From contig LUVW01000022.1 in NCBI GenBank assembly GCA_001661515.1, positions 304,405-368,404 on the forward strand: a DNA stretch of 64,000 bases. The letters run 5' to 3'. Below, piece after piece: positions 33,459-44,190 of this stretch (within the stretch, counting starts at the first letter, position 1; each line of letters opens with the position of its first letter). The position numbers were made by a program, and so were the translations under genes. A model generated the notes under the pieces. It was not told the DNA's origin. It did no database searches and saw only the letters and a list, made by a program, of their open reading frames with translations. This stretch comes from Capniomyces stellatus. Its lineage: Eukaryota; Kickxellomycota; Harpellomycetes; Harpellales; Legeriomycetaceae.

Positions 33459-36400
33459 CTACCTCTGGCTAGCAAGCCTCGAGGAGATAAACTGGTTGAC
33501 ATCAAAGGTATCGGGTTGCCATTCGCCGTTGAAAATGCAATGTATTTTCATGGTTTTGTGGTAGTCAAGATTGGGGAGCAGCTTTGGGGTGATTAAAAAG
33601 TATTGAGGCGAGTTGGACAGACTGGCTTTATTTACAATCTGTTTGTGGATCAGGCGTTCGTTTCTCTGGTCCATTCCCTGATTCACTTCGTCAACAACCC
33701 TGAAGGGCACGATTTTTGAGCGACGCGCGTTTGCAATTGGGTTTGATTGGGAGAGCTGTGCGGAGCCTATTGTTGCAGCGGCCTGTACGCCCTGCAGGTA
33801 TAGTGCTGTTGAAACCGCACGTTCTCCGCCAGACTGGCGCTGCTCGGTCAGCAGCTGGGGAGGCTCCTTGGCACGAAAGCTGACCCAGATTTCGATTCCC
33901 CAAAGATCAAACTCCTCGTCGTTCCCAATGCTTGGCAAAGAGACGAGTGCAGGCGGGTTGGAATTCGCGATTTTGGCTTTGCCCTGGCTCCTACTTGTGG
34001 CAGGGCCTGGGTTGGTGGCAGATTTAGACGTACTGGTATGAGAGTGGTCAGCAGCATGTGCGTTTGAAGTCACGAGCCGTACCTCGCCAATACAGTCCAG
34101 CTGGTCCATAGAACTGGAAAACTCGGTGTTGATCTTGTCAACCAGAACTCTTAGCGGCGGTTCCCAGCTGCTTCTCAGCTTGGATTTTTTGACGGCAAGC
34201 AGTTCGATCTGGCGGTGCAGCTTGGCAATTTTTTGTTTTTTGGCCTCTAGCGTGGCAGACCTGTTCTTAAACTCGGAAATAACGTTCATATCGACGCCCT
34301 GCTGGCTAAACAGCCCAAGCCTTTGAATCGCGGATTCCAAGATCACATTCAGATCATCACTGGTTGCGTCGGCGCTGATGTTTTGCAGCTCTGCCTGCTC
34401 TTCTGCACTCAGGTCTTCCCCAGCCTGCTGCGCCTCTTTTATACAGGTTGAAACTAGGTCTTTGGCGGCTTTCAGGTTGTCTGCAGACTCGGTACACGCC
34501 TTGTAAGCACTTTCTAGCATTTCTACAAAGTCTTGGTGCCTTTCCTTGCTTGCTTGCAGCTCGGACTGGCAGTGGAACAGGGCGACATTAAGCTTTGCCA
34601 GGTCAATCTGCAGGTCAATTATTGTTTGCAGAATCGCTGACGAGTCAGAAACCAAGCGCAGCCTGTCCTCACCCAGCTTAACCATAATATCCATAATCTT
34701 TGCTATTTTCGCCTGCTTCTGGGTGTTTGTGCTGCTGTTGTCGCTGCTGTTGTTTGATAGAATTGCCAGTCTGGCCTTTTTGGAGTCCAGCTTCACCCGG
34801 GTCCGCTCCCAGGCCTGTATCTCTTTGAGTGCAGTGTCCTTCTGCCTTTTGTAGTGGTTTATTTGCGGCTGGAACTCGGACTCAATTTCCTGTTTAAACT
34901 CATTCTCCTTAGCCAGCAGCTCTCGAGCCTTGATCTCGTTTGTAGCCTGGGTTTTTCTGATCTCCTCGATTTGGCTGCCCAGCGTCACCCGCTGTCTCTG
35001 CATCTCTACGCTATCACCGCCCCCCAGAATCGAGTCGGCTGGGTTCCTTACCCTCAACCTGTTTGACGTGGTTGAGCTCTGCCTGTTTCCATATCTACTT
35101 TTTGTGATTTGGTAGCGGACCCCATTCGCTATGTATACAACAATCGCTCCACTTTTTGCAATCGCATCATGGTCCACTTCCTTATTAAACGAAACTGGGA
35201 TCCTGTGGATGTTGTCGCTGCTGCACATCACCACCAGAACCGGCGGCGGTGCGACCACAAGGTCCAGTGCAAAGCAGTCAAATCCCCAGCCCTTGATCAC
35301 GTCCAGTGAAACCGGCGCCTTGAAATTCTCCAGCTTGAGATGGCTGAGCATTGTTGCGTTTGTCCGCAGCCTCATTTTGTCATTCAGCTCGCTTGTCAGC
35401 AGCTTGTAATCGCGCTCGTTTTGACACACAAATGTCTTCAGCGTTCCAGGCGATATCAGGGTCTCCATAATATCCGAGCAATTCGTCTCAACCAGCTTAA
35501 CCTCAAGCGCCACCGGCCCAAACACGTGCTCGCCAAATTCTGTTCGGCGCGAGTCCAACCACTCCAGCCCGCTGACTGTGTCGGCATTAAATCTCCTCAG
35601 CGCAACCAGCTTTCTTGACTTGACATCCTCCAGCTTGCTCAGCTGACCCGTCAGCCTGACTAATCCCATCTGGCACTCTTTGCCCGTCACTTTAATCTTC
35701 TGAATCTGCTCTTGCACATCCCGCAGCTTTATACGAACCCTCTCCTCTTGCGTCATCAAGGTTTTTATCTTCTTGTTCGCCTGTGCTATTGGATCGTCTG
35801 ATGGCTTTTCTGCCATCGAATGTCCCATCTCTGCAATTTCCTGCTCCAGGTCTCGCAGATCCTTTTCCAGCCGCGCATACTGGTTCTCCACCTCGTTGAT
35901 CTCCAACCTCTTTTCGTTTGACCTTTGCTCAAGCGACTCTATTTTGCTCATGTTGCTTCGAAGCTCATTTGATTTCTGGTTAATTTTCCCTCTCGTTTCA
36001 CTTATCTTTTCTTTGCTTCTCGCCACTCTCTTCTCAGTCTCCTCCATCGCCTTCTTTGCCGGGCTCTGCTCGTTTTTCAGTTTATTGTACGCCAGGTACT
36101 TGTCCTTCTTTATCTGCTTACTCTTGTTATACTTGACCTTTGCCTCCTCGTACCTCCTTGTTGGCACCTGCACCCTCAGCAATCGTATCTGCTTTTCAAT
36201 CCGCTTGTAGTCCTCATACCTCTCAACGTCTCTCTGCAACAGCTCCTGTCGCTTCTCCAAATGCTCAGCCGCGTCCCGCTCCTGCTCTATCTCATAAATC
36301 GCCTCCTTCTCCTCCTTTTTCAGCTGTATCAAATTCATCTGAATCACCGCCAGACTCTCTTGCCCAACCGCCCGCTGTGTCGCTTTAAGCAGCTCTGGCC

Positions 36401-37493
36401 CGTTCATCTTTGCAAACTCCACAACCCTGTCCTGCGGCAAAAACTGACACAGGTTGTTCAGCTGAATATTCAGCCTCTTTATTACCTCCCCCACACTCCC
36501 CACTGTTGACAACGACCCATTCAGCCTATACGACGACGTGTTGTTTGATGCTGTTATTGTCCGCCTTATCGTCGTTATCTTCGACCTCCCTGGCCCCTTC
36601 AACGTTATTTCCACCCACCCCTTTTCGAATCCATGCTTAACAAACCCCTTCACCTCACTTGTCCTTCCAAGCAAACTCGGCGCTCCCCCAAGCCCCAACG
36701 CCATCGCACACACCACCGTGCTCTTTCCTGTCCCGTTTGGACCAATAATCATATTCAAGTTCGGCCCCGGTCGTATCTCGCAATGGTCATACGCCACAAA
36801 ATGTTTCATCTCTATTTTCAATATCGATCCCTCCCTATAGTTGTCTATATCTTGACTACCTTTAAACCCACCCAAATTCTTCAATATCACTACTCTTCTA
36901 CTCAATTGCGTACTTGTTTCCTCCTCCTCCTCCTCCTCCTCCTCCTTTGCTTGAAGATTCTCCTCTTTCACACTTTCTAATCCCTCTACCTCCTCTTCGC
37001 TCATTTCTTCCCTTGCCATCAGCCTTTGCATTTCCCGCTCTTCTTCTTCATCAAACATTGGTTCCTCAATCTCATTTCCTGTCCCGGCTTTGTTTCGACT
37101 CGTTTTATTACCTCCAGCATAATTTTTGCTCCTTACAACTGCTTGATCGTCAACCCTTCTCAACTTTTTTTTCCCTTTATTGGAATTGCTTTTACAGCTG
37201 GCCTCATCCTCAGAATCAGAACCTGTCTCTAATTTTGATTCTCCATCAATCTCACTACCGCTACTCCCTTCTCCTTCTCCTTCTCCTTCCTCTTTCTCAT
37301 ACTCCTCTTCACTCTCAGCCACCAACCTTCTTTTCCTGCCGCGACTATTGTCACCATCATTCCTTATCGAATCCTTGCCATTTCTTTTATTTTGATTTCC
37401 GTTTAATGTCTCCTTGTTTTTCGCGCTCTGGCTCACCTTCGATCTTCTACTTGGCCGCGTTTCTTCTACTTGGTTTTCTGATCGCTTGCCCAT
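33459..37493 (-). CDS. SMC5: structural maintenance of chromosomes protein 5 (SMC5)
   Basis: A 1344-residue single-exon frame from the ATG at 37493. Residues 1-200 are a charged, acidic and Ser/Lys-rich extension with long Glu runs. The ATPase head starts with GSILKIEMKHFVAYDHCEIRP; Walker A is GPNGTGKS near residue 249. Long coiled coils flank a hinge (about 600-800). The C-terminal half-head has the signature QSGGERAVSTALYLQGVQ near 1218 and Walker B VVDEVNQGMDQRNER near 1267. The QSGGER and DEVNQGMDxxNER variants are specific to SMC5 and not to cohesin or condensin SMCs. SMC5 pairs with SMC6 in the nucleus for recombination repair and replication-stress handling. The long acidic N-terminus is unusual; most SMC5 proteins have under about 80 residues there. 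Confidence 0.95.
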   Translation of the reverse strand: MGKRSENQVEETRPSRRSKVSQSAKNKETLNGNQNKRNGKDSIRNDGDNSRGRKRRLVAESEEEYEKEEGEGEGEGSSGSEIDGESKLETGSDSEDEASCKSNSNKGKKKLRRVDDQAVVRSKNYAGGNKTSRNKAGTGNEIEEPMFDEEEEREMQRLMAREEMSEEEVEGLESVKEENLQAKEEEEEEEEETSTQLSRRVVILKNLGGFKGSQDIDNYREGSILKIEMKHFVAYDHCEIRPGPNLNMIIGPNGTGKSTVVCAMALGLGGAPSLLGRTSEVKGFVKHGFEKGWVEITLKGPGRSKITTIRRTITASNNTSSYRLNGSLSTVGSVGEVIKRLNIQLNNLCQFLPQDRVVEFAKMNGPELLKATQRAVGQESLAVIQMNLIQLKKEEKEAIYEIEQERDAAEHLEKRQELLQRDVERYEDYKRIEKQIRLLRVQVPTRRYEEAKVKYNKSKQIKKDKYLAYNKLKNEQSPAKKAMEETEKRVARSKEKISETRGKINQKSNELRSNMSKIESLEQRSNEKRLEINEVENQYARLEKDLRDLEQEIAEMGHSMAEKPSDDPIAQANKKIKTLMTQEERVRIKLRDVQEQIQKIKVTGKECQMGLVRLTGQLSKLEDVKSRKLVALRRFNADTVSGLEWLDSRRTEFGEHVFGPVALEVKLVETNCSDIMETLISPGTLKTFVCQNERDYKLLTSELNDKMRLRTNATMLSHLKLENFKAPVSLDVIKGWGFDCFALDLVVAPPPVLVVMCSSDNIHRIPVSFNKEVDHDAIAKSGAIVVYIANGVRYQITKSRYGNRQSSTTSNRLRVRNPADSILGGGDSVEMQRQRVTLGSQIEEIRKTQATNEIKARELLAKENEFKQEIESEFQPQINHYKRQKDTALKEIQAWERTRVKLDSKKARLAILSNNSSDNSSTNTQKQAKIAKIMDIMVKLGEDRLRLVSDSSAILQTIIDLQIDLAKLNVALFHCQSELQASKERHQDFVEMLESAYKACTESADNLKAAKDLVSTCIKEAQQAGEDLSAEEQAELQNISADATSDDLNVILESAIQRLGLFSQQGVDMNVISEFKNRSATLEAKKQKIAKLHRQIELLAVKKSKLRSSWEPPLRVLVDKINTEFSSSMDQLDCIGEVRLVTSNAHAADHSHTSTSKSATNPGPATSRSQGKAKIANSNPPALVSLPSIGNDEEFDLWGIEIWVSFRAKEPPQLLTEQRQSGGERAVSTALYLQGVQAAATIGSAQLSQSNPIANARRSKIVPFRVVDEVNQGMDQRNERLIHKQIVNKASLSNSPQYFLITPKLLPNLDYHKTMKIHCIFNGEWQPDTFDVNQFISSRLASQR

Positions 37494-38136
37494 TTTCAAT
37501 TACTATTGGCTTTTATTCTGCTCTATTCCAACTTTTTCATACTTGCAAATATATCTGCACGTCTTTCTTTCCTTCTTTCCACTTTACTTCTCGTGTAATA
37601 TATGTTATTTAGGCCTGTTCAATACTGTTGATTCTTTGTGTGTTTTCAGTAACTAGTGCTATTCGTTTTTGGACCTGTCTTACTATTCCAAGTCTGATAA
37701 AAGCAAGTGATCGCTATCTCGGTAATACTTATTAACGTGTTTGTTTGGTATTTATCCTATCCTTGAATTAAATATCCCATTATTTATTTTATTTGTTTTT
37801 TCTTCACTATTTTTCCTTCAATTGTGTTGTTTTATTGATTCAAAAGTTTGTTGTACAAATCACGTAAACTTTTACTCCGAATTCCCAATTTACAATATAA
37901 TTTATATATTTTTTATGAGATATATCGACAATGAACACAGTATATCAAAATATAAAAAACAATGACATAACATACTTTTCGTCTGTTTCTTGGTTGAACT
38001 GAACTTAAATTTTCTATATTATGATTTGATTTCAGTACCTAGAGTATTATCTTTACTAGTAGGTGTACTTGGTAGGTTGATTGTATTTTAATCCAAAAAT
38101 GGATCAGTAGTAGTATTGCTGTAGTAGTAGTAGTAT
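37494..38136. other. SMC5 upstream region, no gene seen
   Basis: AT-rich DNA upstream of SMC5, with a short AGT/TAG trinucleotide-rich patch near 38107-38136. It likely holds the SMC5 promoter. Confidence 0.5.
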
Positions 38137-38595
38137 TGTTGTGGTGAAAATTTGCTAATCTCAGACAACACAAAGTAAGTGTGTAGTTATAATGTTTATT
38201 AAGAGTAAACATTTGTCATTTTTAGAAAAGACCCTAATCACACCGTGCTCAAACAGCGCGCTATAGCTGTATATAAACTGACACGATTTATTAGAAAAAA
38301 CACACTTTATCAAAAAGGTTCCATAACGGCTTAAAGTAATAAGATAATATGTAATAAATGTAAATTGAATAGATGTCTGTAATAATAAAATGTTAATAGT
38401 AGTGTGTATAATAGAATATAGTAATAAAATACGGTACTCTATCGGAAGTTCGGGTCGCTAACCCCGAATTCCTGAGTGTTTGGAGTTCCATTGAACTTGA
38501 GTGACACTCTGTAATAGTCTCGACCCCCCTGGGGTACAATGGCCTATTACCTGGAAGTTGAGTTGTATCAACTTCATCATCCAAACTACTCAACA
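38137..38595. mobile_element. possible solo LTR (weak)
   Basis: A 459-bp segment begins TGTTG and ends CAACA, the TG...CA with short inverted termini typical of LTRs. Its right part is clearly richer in G+C than the flanks and includes a minus-strand open frame (38393-38608) of no known family. No 5-bp target duplication is visible (AGTAT before, TAATT after). It may equally be an unrelated relic. Confidence 0.25.
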
Positions 38596-38927
38596 TAATT
38601 TTGGTCAAGAGGTATCTCTATTAATTTTAAGTGGGTTAGTGGAATATTATTATCATAGCTGTTAGTTCTATATATGCTTTATAAGTTTTTGCGTAGATTC
38701 TCCTAAAAAGTAAAATTAATCCAAGAAATTAGGGAAGATATTTTGACACTTATTAACGTTTACGCTAGATATGATAGATCATCCATAAAGAGAACCGAAC
38801 TCTAAATAAATAAATATAAATATATATAAATTATACAACCAGTTAGATTATAAAGAGTCAATTGGATCAATAATTCGAGTAAAATTATCTCCCCTGTTTA
38901 CTCAACTTATAGTTGCCGTCCGACAGC
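38596..38927. other. intergenic, no gene seen
   Basis: AT-rich spacer between the LTR candidate and the left duplication arm. Confidence 0.5.
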
Positions 38928-39466
38928 ACGATGTTATTGACGTTTGAACAGAATACCCAATCAGCCAGATTCGCAACTCAACCAATGATTTCTTGGTTTG
39001 TAAATCAAACTGAATCAATTTATTGTTCAAATCTCGTTCGAATTAGCCGAAAAGCCGTTCAAATCAGATGAGTGGAAATATTTACTGCTGGATATTGCAG
39101 AAACAATACCGAAAATAAAAATAAATGTTGAAAGTGCCAAAACTTTATAGTGTCTGAATCTTTAGAAAAGCAGAGTAGACTCTTGCAATTCCAAACTCGC
39201 AAAAACTGTTCAAAATAAAATGCTGTTATTTCCAGACAAATAATCACTCTTACCTTCTTACAAAAACACACGACACAATACAGCTAGCAAAATAGGATAC
39301 GACACAGTTAACAGACAGCTAAATAAGATACAAAACAGACAGCAAAATAAAGTACAAAACAATCAACATAATAAGATACAAAACAGGCAGCAACACAGAA
39401 CAGACAGCAAAATAAAGTACAAAACAGCCAACACAACACAAACACCAGAATAGATTCACTGCCAAA

Positions 39467-42332
39467 ATGAGCGAACCAAAACTATTTAACCAACTGAACT
39501 TCGATATCCTGGCAAATATATTCCTGCTGTCCGAGAACCGAGAGCTGGGCTTGGTTTCGAGAGAGCTGCTGCAGGTCTCAAAGTCGGTGTCGGTGCAGGC
39601 CATGTTTCTGATAAACAAGTATGGAAAGAGGGGAATCCCATATGTATACCGTCTAAACGGGGAATACCCACGGCTGGCGAGAAAAAAAGAGCTGATTGTC
39701 CACCTGCTGGAAATGGGCGCATATCCTGAGCTTGGTAATGACTCGCTGATTAGACAGGTCTGTGAAAACGGGTGGGAGGACGTGTTTGAGTTGATGATGA
39801 GTGCGCACGAGCTGACACCGGTTACCCAAAAAGTTGGCACAGACTCCAACAGCTCTATTGCTGAGGGTGTGGGTGAAGGGAGTGCTGAAAGTAACAGCAA
39901 AAACGTGAAGCTGGTCAAGTACACTGTATCTCCAATGGTGAAAATAAGATACGCCGAACATTTACTGGATATTGTAGTACGCAAAGGTCATGTTGGAATA
40001 GCAAGAAAAATACTGGAACATACATTGTCTGAGGTGGATATCCAAGCAGAGTATGGTATTTCAGAGGACATGGCAGTTGGTGGGTCTACAAAAATCAAGC
40101 TCCATCAACATGATATTGATTCAAGATATTTGGACAGATCATTGAAGAGTTTCTGTGAGAATGTGAATTTAGAAGGAGCCAAACTACTGTTGCAACATGG
40201 TGCAAATCCCAATGGGTCATGGGGTGGTTGTGCTTGTCCTATTTTCAAGTCGCAGAACGTAGATTTAATCGATCTTTTGGTGTTACATGGCGTCGACATT
40301 CATGAAGATACAAAAGATATACTAAATGACGCAAGCAGAGTAGGGAATCTGGACATTGTGATGTACGTTTTGAAGATAATGACGGGGGAGTTGGAAAAGG
40401 GATATTTGTATTCCGAGTTTCTGAAACGCAAAGACAAACACGAGATGGGACCACTTGATGCTGAGTTTTTGGAGAAGAATGGAACAAGTATTGAGTATGC
40501 ATTGAAAGGTGCAAGCGGAGGTGGACGCACTGATATTTTGGAGGTGTTTTTGGGTCTGGGGGTTGACATTAACAAATATGGTAGTGATATTGTTTGGTAT
40601 GGAGCTGACCACTGCCATCTCGGTGTAATCAAGCTTGTTATTGAAAATGGTTATATTATTGACTCAAAACAAGTAACAGCAACAAGGTCATATAGAAATA
40701 ATGACTTGGCTACTGTAAGCTACTTGGTTGAGCATGGTGTTGACGTAGATGCATATGATGGGTTCTTGATGGTCAACGCTAGCAGGGATGGCCATACCGA
40801 CTTGGTTAGGCTGCTGGTAGAAAAGGGGGCCAATGTCAATGTCTCAGGTGGCCAGGCATTGATTAACGCCAGCAGAAATGGCCATTTTGAGATTTCAAGG
40901 ATGTTAGTGGAAGGAGGAGCAGATGTTAATGCCTCTGAAGGAAAGGCGTTGCTGGAAGCAGTTATCAAAAACTGTATCGAAATTGTGAATCTACTGATCC
41001 AGAATGGGGCAAATGTGAGTCTAAATAGAAATGAATATGTATTTGTGGCGAGCAAGAATAGAAATTTGGAAATAGTCAAGGTGCTAGTTGAGAACGGGGC
41101 AGAAGTTAACTGCAAAGAGGGGTGTGCAGTAGACATTGCAAGTGCACTTGGCCAGCTGGAAATAGTGGTGTACTTGATGGAGCATGGAGCAATTGCAGGC
41201 AAGAACAAGAGGTCGAGTGTTGTTTCAGCCAGCGAAAATGGCCATCTGGAGATAGTCAGGCATCTCCTCAAGTCGGGAGTCAGTGCGTCTGAGCAGAACA
41301 GCAGGGCGGCTCTTGAGACGTCAAGGAACAGACACCTTGATGTGTTGAAGCTGCTGGTTGAGCATGGGGCCAACCCAAGAGTGAGAGACGACCTGGCGCT
41401 TGTTTATGCGTGCAGTAAGGGCCACATTGATGTAGCCAGGTATCTGCTGGAACTGGGGGCCGATGTCCATGCTTACAACGAGGCACCGCTCGTTAATGCC
41501 TGCCAATCAAGATACTCAAAGATTGTCGATTTGCTGCTTGAGAACGGAGCTGATTGGAAGACCAAGCTGAACTGTGACCTGTTGGTGGCAGTTGAGAAGA
41601 GAGGGCTGGATNCAATCAAGATACTCAAAGATTGTTGATCTGCTGCTTGAGAACGGGGCTGATCAGAAGACCAAGCTGAACTGTGACCTGTTGGCAGCAG
41701 TTGAGAGAAGATGTTCGTATGAGGTGAAGAGGTTGATTGGGATGGGGGCTGATGTTGGGTTTAGGGACAGCATTGGACTGGTTTGGGCGTGTCAGAGTGG
41801 CAGTTTGGAGATAGCGCGGGTACTGATTGAAAGTGGGGCGGATGTGCAGGCAAGGAAGAACAGGGCACTGATTGCAGCGTGCAGAAAGGGACATGTCGAG
41901 GTTATCAGGCTGTTGGTTGAAAGTGGGGCTGATATGTATGCACGGAACAGCAGGCCGATCATCAGTGCTATGCTGGCTAGGCATTATGATGTAAAGAAGG
42001 TGTTTGAGGAGCTTGGATTTGACAAAATGCGCAACGACAAGCCGATTCTGCACTGGCTGTGTAGAAAAGTGGATATCAACCATATGCTTGAGATGTTTGC
42101 GGAGAACGAGCTTCGTGATACTGACTATGATCTTGCGATCTGGGCGGTTGCCGGGAACAATGGTATTTTGAGAAATATTTTAAACGAAGGTTATGGCAAA
42201 GGGAATGACCATAAGCAGGCGTTCCAAATGGCCAAAGGTAGATGCTACGAAATGAGCATTACTATGTTTAAATATTACTATGATGAAGAAGTTTATAGAA
42301 TGAATGCACAATCTGGAATGAGAAAACATTAG
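39467..42332 (+). CDS. F-box/ankyrin-repeat protein, copy 1 (frame interrupted at an assembly join)
   Basis: The N-terminus (LFNQLNFDILANIFLLSENR...LVSRELLQVSK) fits an F-box, the Skp1-binding motif of SCF ubiquitin ligases. After a linker come about 15-18 ankyrin-type repeats (consensus GHLEIVRHLLKSGA / LLVEHGANP), a protein-binding solenoid. The frame from 39467 stops at 41638, just after a single n at 41612, and resumes from 41613. Bases 41504-41612 duplicate the start of the segment that follows the n. Leaving out that redundancy brings both parts into one frame of about 918 residues, close to copy 2 (928). So the break is probably a contig-joining artefact and not a real mutation. The C-terminus (ISITMFKYYYDEEVYR...) differs from copy 2. 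Likely role: substrate adaptor for ubiquitination, inferred from domains only. Confidence 0.8.
41504..41612 (+). other. 109-bp redundant segment ending at lone n (assembly join)
   Basis: CAATCAAGATACTCAAAGAT starts at 41504 and again at 41613, directly after the n. The first version has its own point differences (encoding GADWKTK where the second has GADQKTK). This is what is expected when two contigs from near-identical paralogues are joined without resolving their overlap. Confidence 0.8.
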
Positions 42333-42612
42333 GGTTATTCTGTTAAAGATTTTTCATACTAGCTTAAAAACAAGTCGGATCACTAATAGAACACGAATTG
42401 AATAGTATAGCATGGGTTTAGTTGGTATAGCATGAGTTTGGATAGTAGAACACAACTTCATTTACATTTCTTATAGACCAGCATTATATCCCATTTCAGA
42501 GTATTATGCCAACTGGTTATAATTTAGCTTGAATTAAGACTGAAAATTGTTGGGTGTATTTTTGTGTCAAAGACAACAATTTGGGGTTGGTTGTTTAGAA
42601 TATCAGTTTCCT

Positions 42613-42972
42613 AGCTTTGTATTAAGCTTCTATTGTTACGTTTGTCTGGCAATAAAAGAGATAAAATTGGTAGCTTGGTTACAATTCAATGATTTTTCGG
42701 TTATTTCCATTTCAACGAACCAAGTTGGTTATTTTTTTTTTTTGATAAAGTAAATGCGAAATTGAATTTATTTCGAGAATTGTTTGAAGTTGTAGATTTC
42801 AAAGTGAGATGTTGTGACCTTTAATTAAAAAAAAACAATAATAAAACAAAATGGATTTTAATGGTAAAAAGATATGAAATATTATCGTTTTTTTTATCAT
42901 CCAAAACTTTGTTTTTATCTCTAATTCCCAATCCAAAGATTTATCAATTGAAAACAAAGCACTAAAATTACA
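42613..42972. other. intergenic, upstream of complex I gene
   Basis: AT-rich spacer between the left duplication arm and the complex I 30 kDa subunit gene; it should hold that gene's promoter. A short plus-strand frame (42547-42753) has no support. Confidence 0.5.
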
Positions 42973-44190
42973 ATGTTGTCGGGATTAAGAGTTCAAAGAG
43001 GATTATCATCTCTAAATAAAGGTAAACCAAGATATTCAGTTACATTTATATTTGTGAGTTTTCTTATCAATCAACTATCAGCTTTGGGTTCTGTATTTGT
43101 GATATTTATTGGGATGTTATTTACTAGCTTCTGCTCGAGTATTTTATGCTACTGTTTAAGTTTTGAAATACGGAATTGGTGAATTCAGTGCTTTATTTTT
43201 GGAACAATTGTGTTTAATTTTGTGTTTATGATCTCATTTTGAGATAGGTCTTTTGAGTAACTTGGCTAAAAGCAAGATTCATACTTCAGCTGTCAACAAG
43301 ATTGGTAAGTGATATTTTGTATTTGAATTTTCTAATCTATCTTTTGGGCAATATCGATTGATGTATTTAATGAACAAATTATAAATACTGGATTTTTAGA
43401 GCCTGAAATTGCCAAAAGGGCTGATCCTACTCTAAAAGATGATAGTAGATTATACGATTACGGAAAATACTTGACTAGTACTTTGCCAAAGTTTATTCAG
43501 CAGTTTACAGTTTGGAAAGATGAGCTAATCTTGTATACACATCCAGAGGGTTTGGTGCCAGTGATGCATTTTCTTAGAGATCACACAAACTCGCAGTACA
43601 AGCAACTATCAGATACTACTGGGGCTGATTATCCGAACAGAGGCAATCGCTTTGAGGTTATCCACAACCTTATTTCCTACCGCTTCAACAGCCGGATTAG
43701 GGTAAAGACGTATGCCTCTGAAACAAGCCCTGTTCCAAGCGTCGTTAGTGTGTTTAACTCCGCCAATTGGGGTGAAAGGGAGGTGTGGGATATGTATGGT
43801 GTGTTTTTCACTGACCATCCTGATTTAAGACGTATTCTGACTGATTATGGATTTGAGGGCCATCCTTTGAGAAAGGACTTTCCTTTGCAAGGGTTTGTTG
43901 AGGTTAGATATGACGAAGAAAAGAAGCGAATTGTCAGTGAGCCTACCCAGCTTTCACAAGCTTTCCGTAACTTTGATTATTCATCTGCTTGGGAGCAAAC
44001 AGGTAAGTTTCCAGGGTTGAAAGCCTTGGTTTTATTAATTTGGCTTTTAGCAGTAGGGTTCCCTCTTGACTTGTTGGTAGGTTTCCTTGATTCAACAAAG
44101 GTGATTTTAAAAATAAATGTGTTTGTTCTGTAAAATTTAGGATCTGGTCGGGATGCAGCACCAAAAGACTATCAAAAGGATTCCAACTAA
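42973..44190 (+). CDS. NADH:ubiquinone oxidoreductase 30 kDa subunit (NDUFS3/NUO-30), four exons
   Basis: Exons 42973-43021, 43248-43304, 43400-44002 and 44141-44190 join in phase, giving 252 residues. The first two exons encode a basic, Ser-rich presequence ([23 protein letters not shown]) fitting mitochondrial import. The core has [20 protein letters not shown] and the complex I 30 kDa signature [20 protein letters not shown], then [15 protein letters not shown]. The end is [16 protein letters not shown]. This is a core peripheral-arm subunit of mitochondrial complex I, near the quinone site. Its presence shows the organism keeps a proton-pumping complex I, unlike Saccharomyces. Confidence 0.96.

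Larger units (their letters stand above)
38928..42612 (+). repeat. left arm of a 3.6-kb inverted duplication
   Basis: This arm is the reverse complement of 51857-55451 at high identity. It includes about 540 bp of 5' flank, the F-box/ankyrin gene and about 280 bp of 3' flank. Matching ends: ACGATGTTATTGA at 38928 pairs with 55451, and TATCAGTTTCCT ending at 42612 pairs with 51857. The arms are about 9.2 kb apart. The left arm is 90 bp longer, largely because of a 109-bp redundancy at the n at 41612. Confidence 0.93.

Noticed and set aside
34126..37612. Many plus-strand frames opposite SMC5, including a 232-residue one
   Set aside because: The minus strand encodes a complete SMC5 with all ATPase motifs; these are low-complexity shadows.
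39319..42083. Minus-strand frames opposite ankyrin copy 1, one Cys/His-rich
   Set aside because: They recur antisense in copy 2 only because the genes are duplicated; the ankyrin frame explains the sequence.
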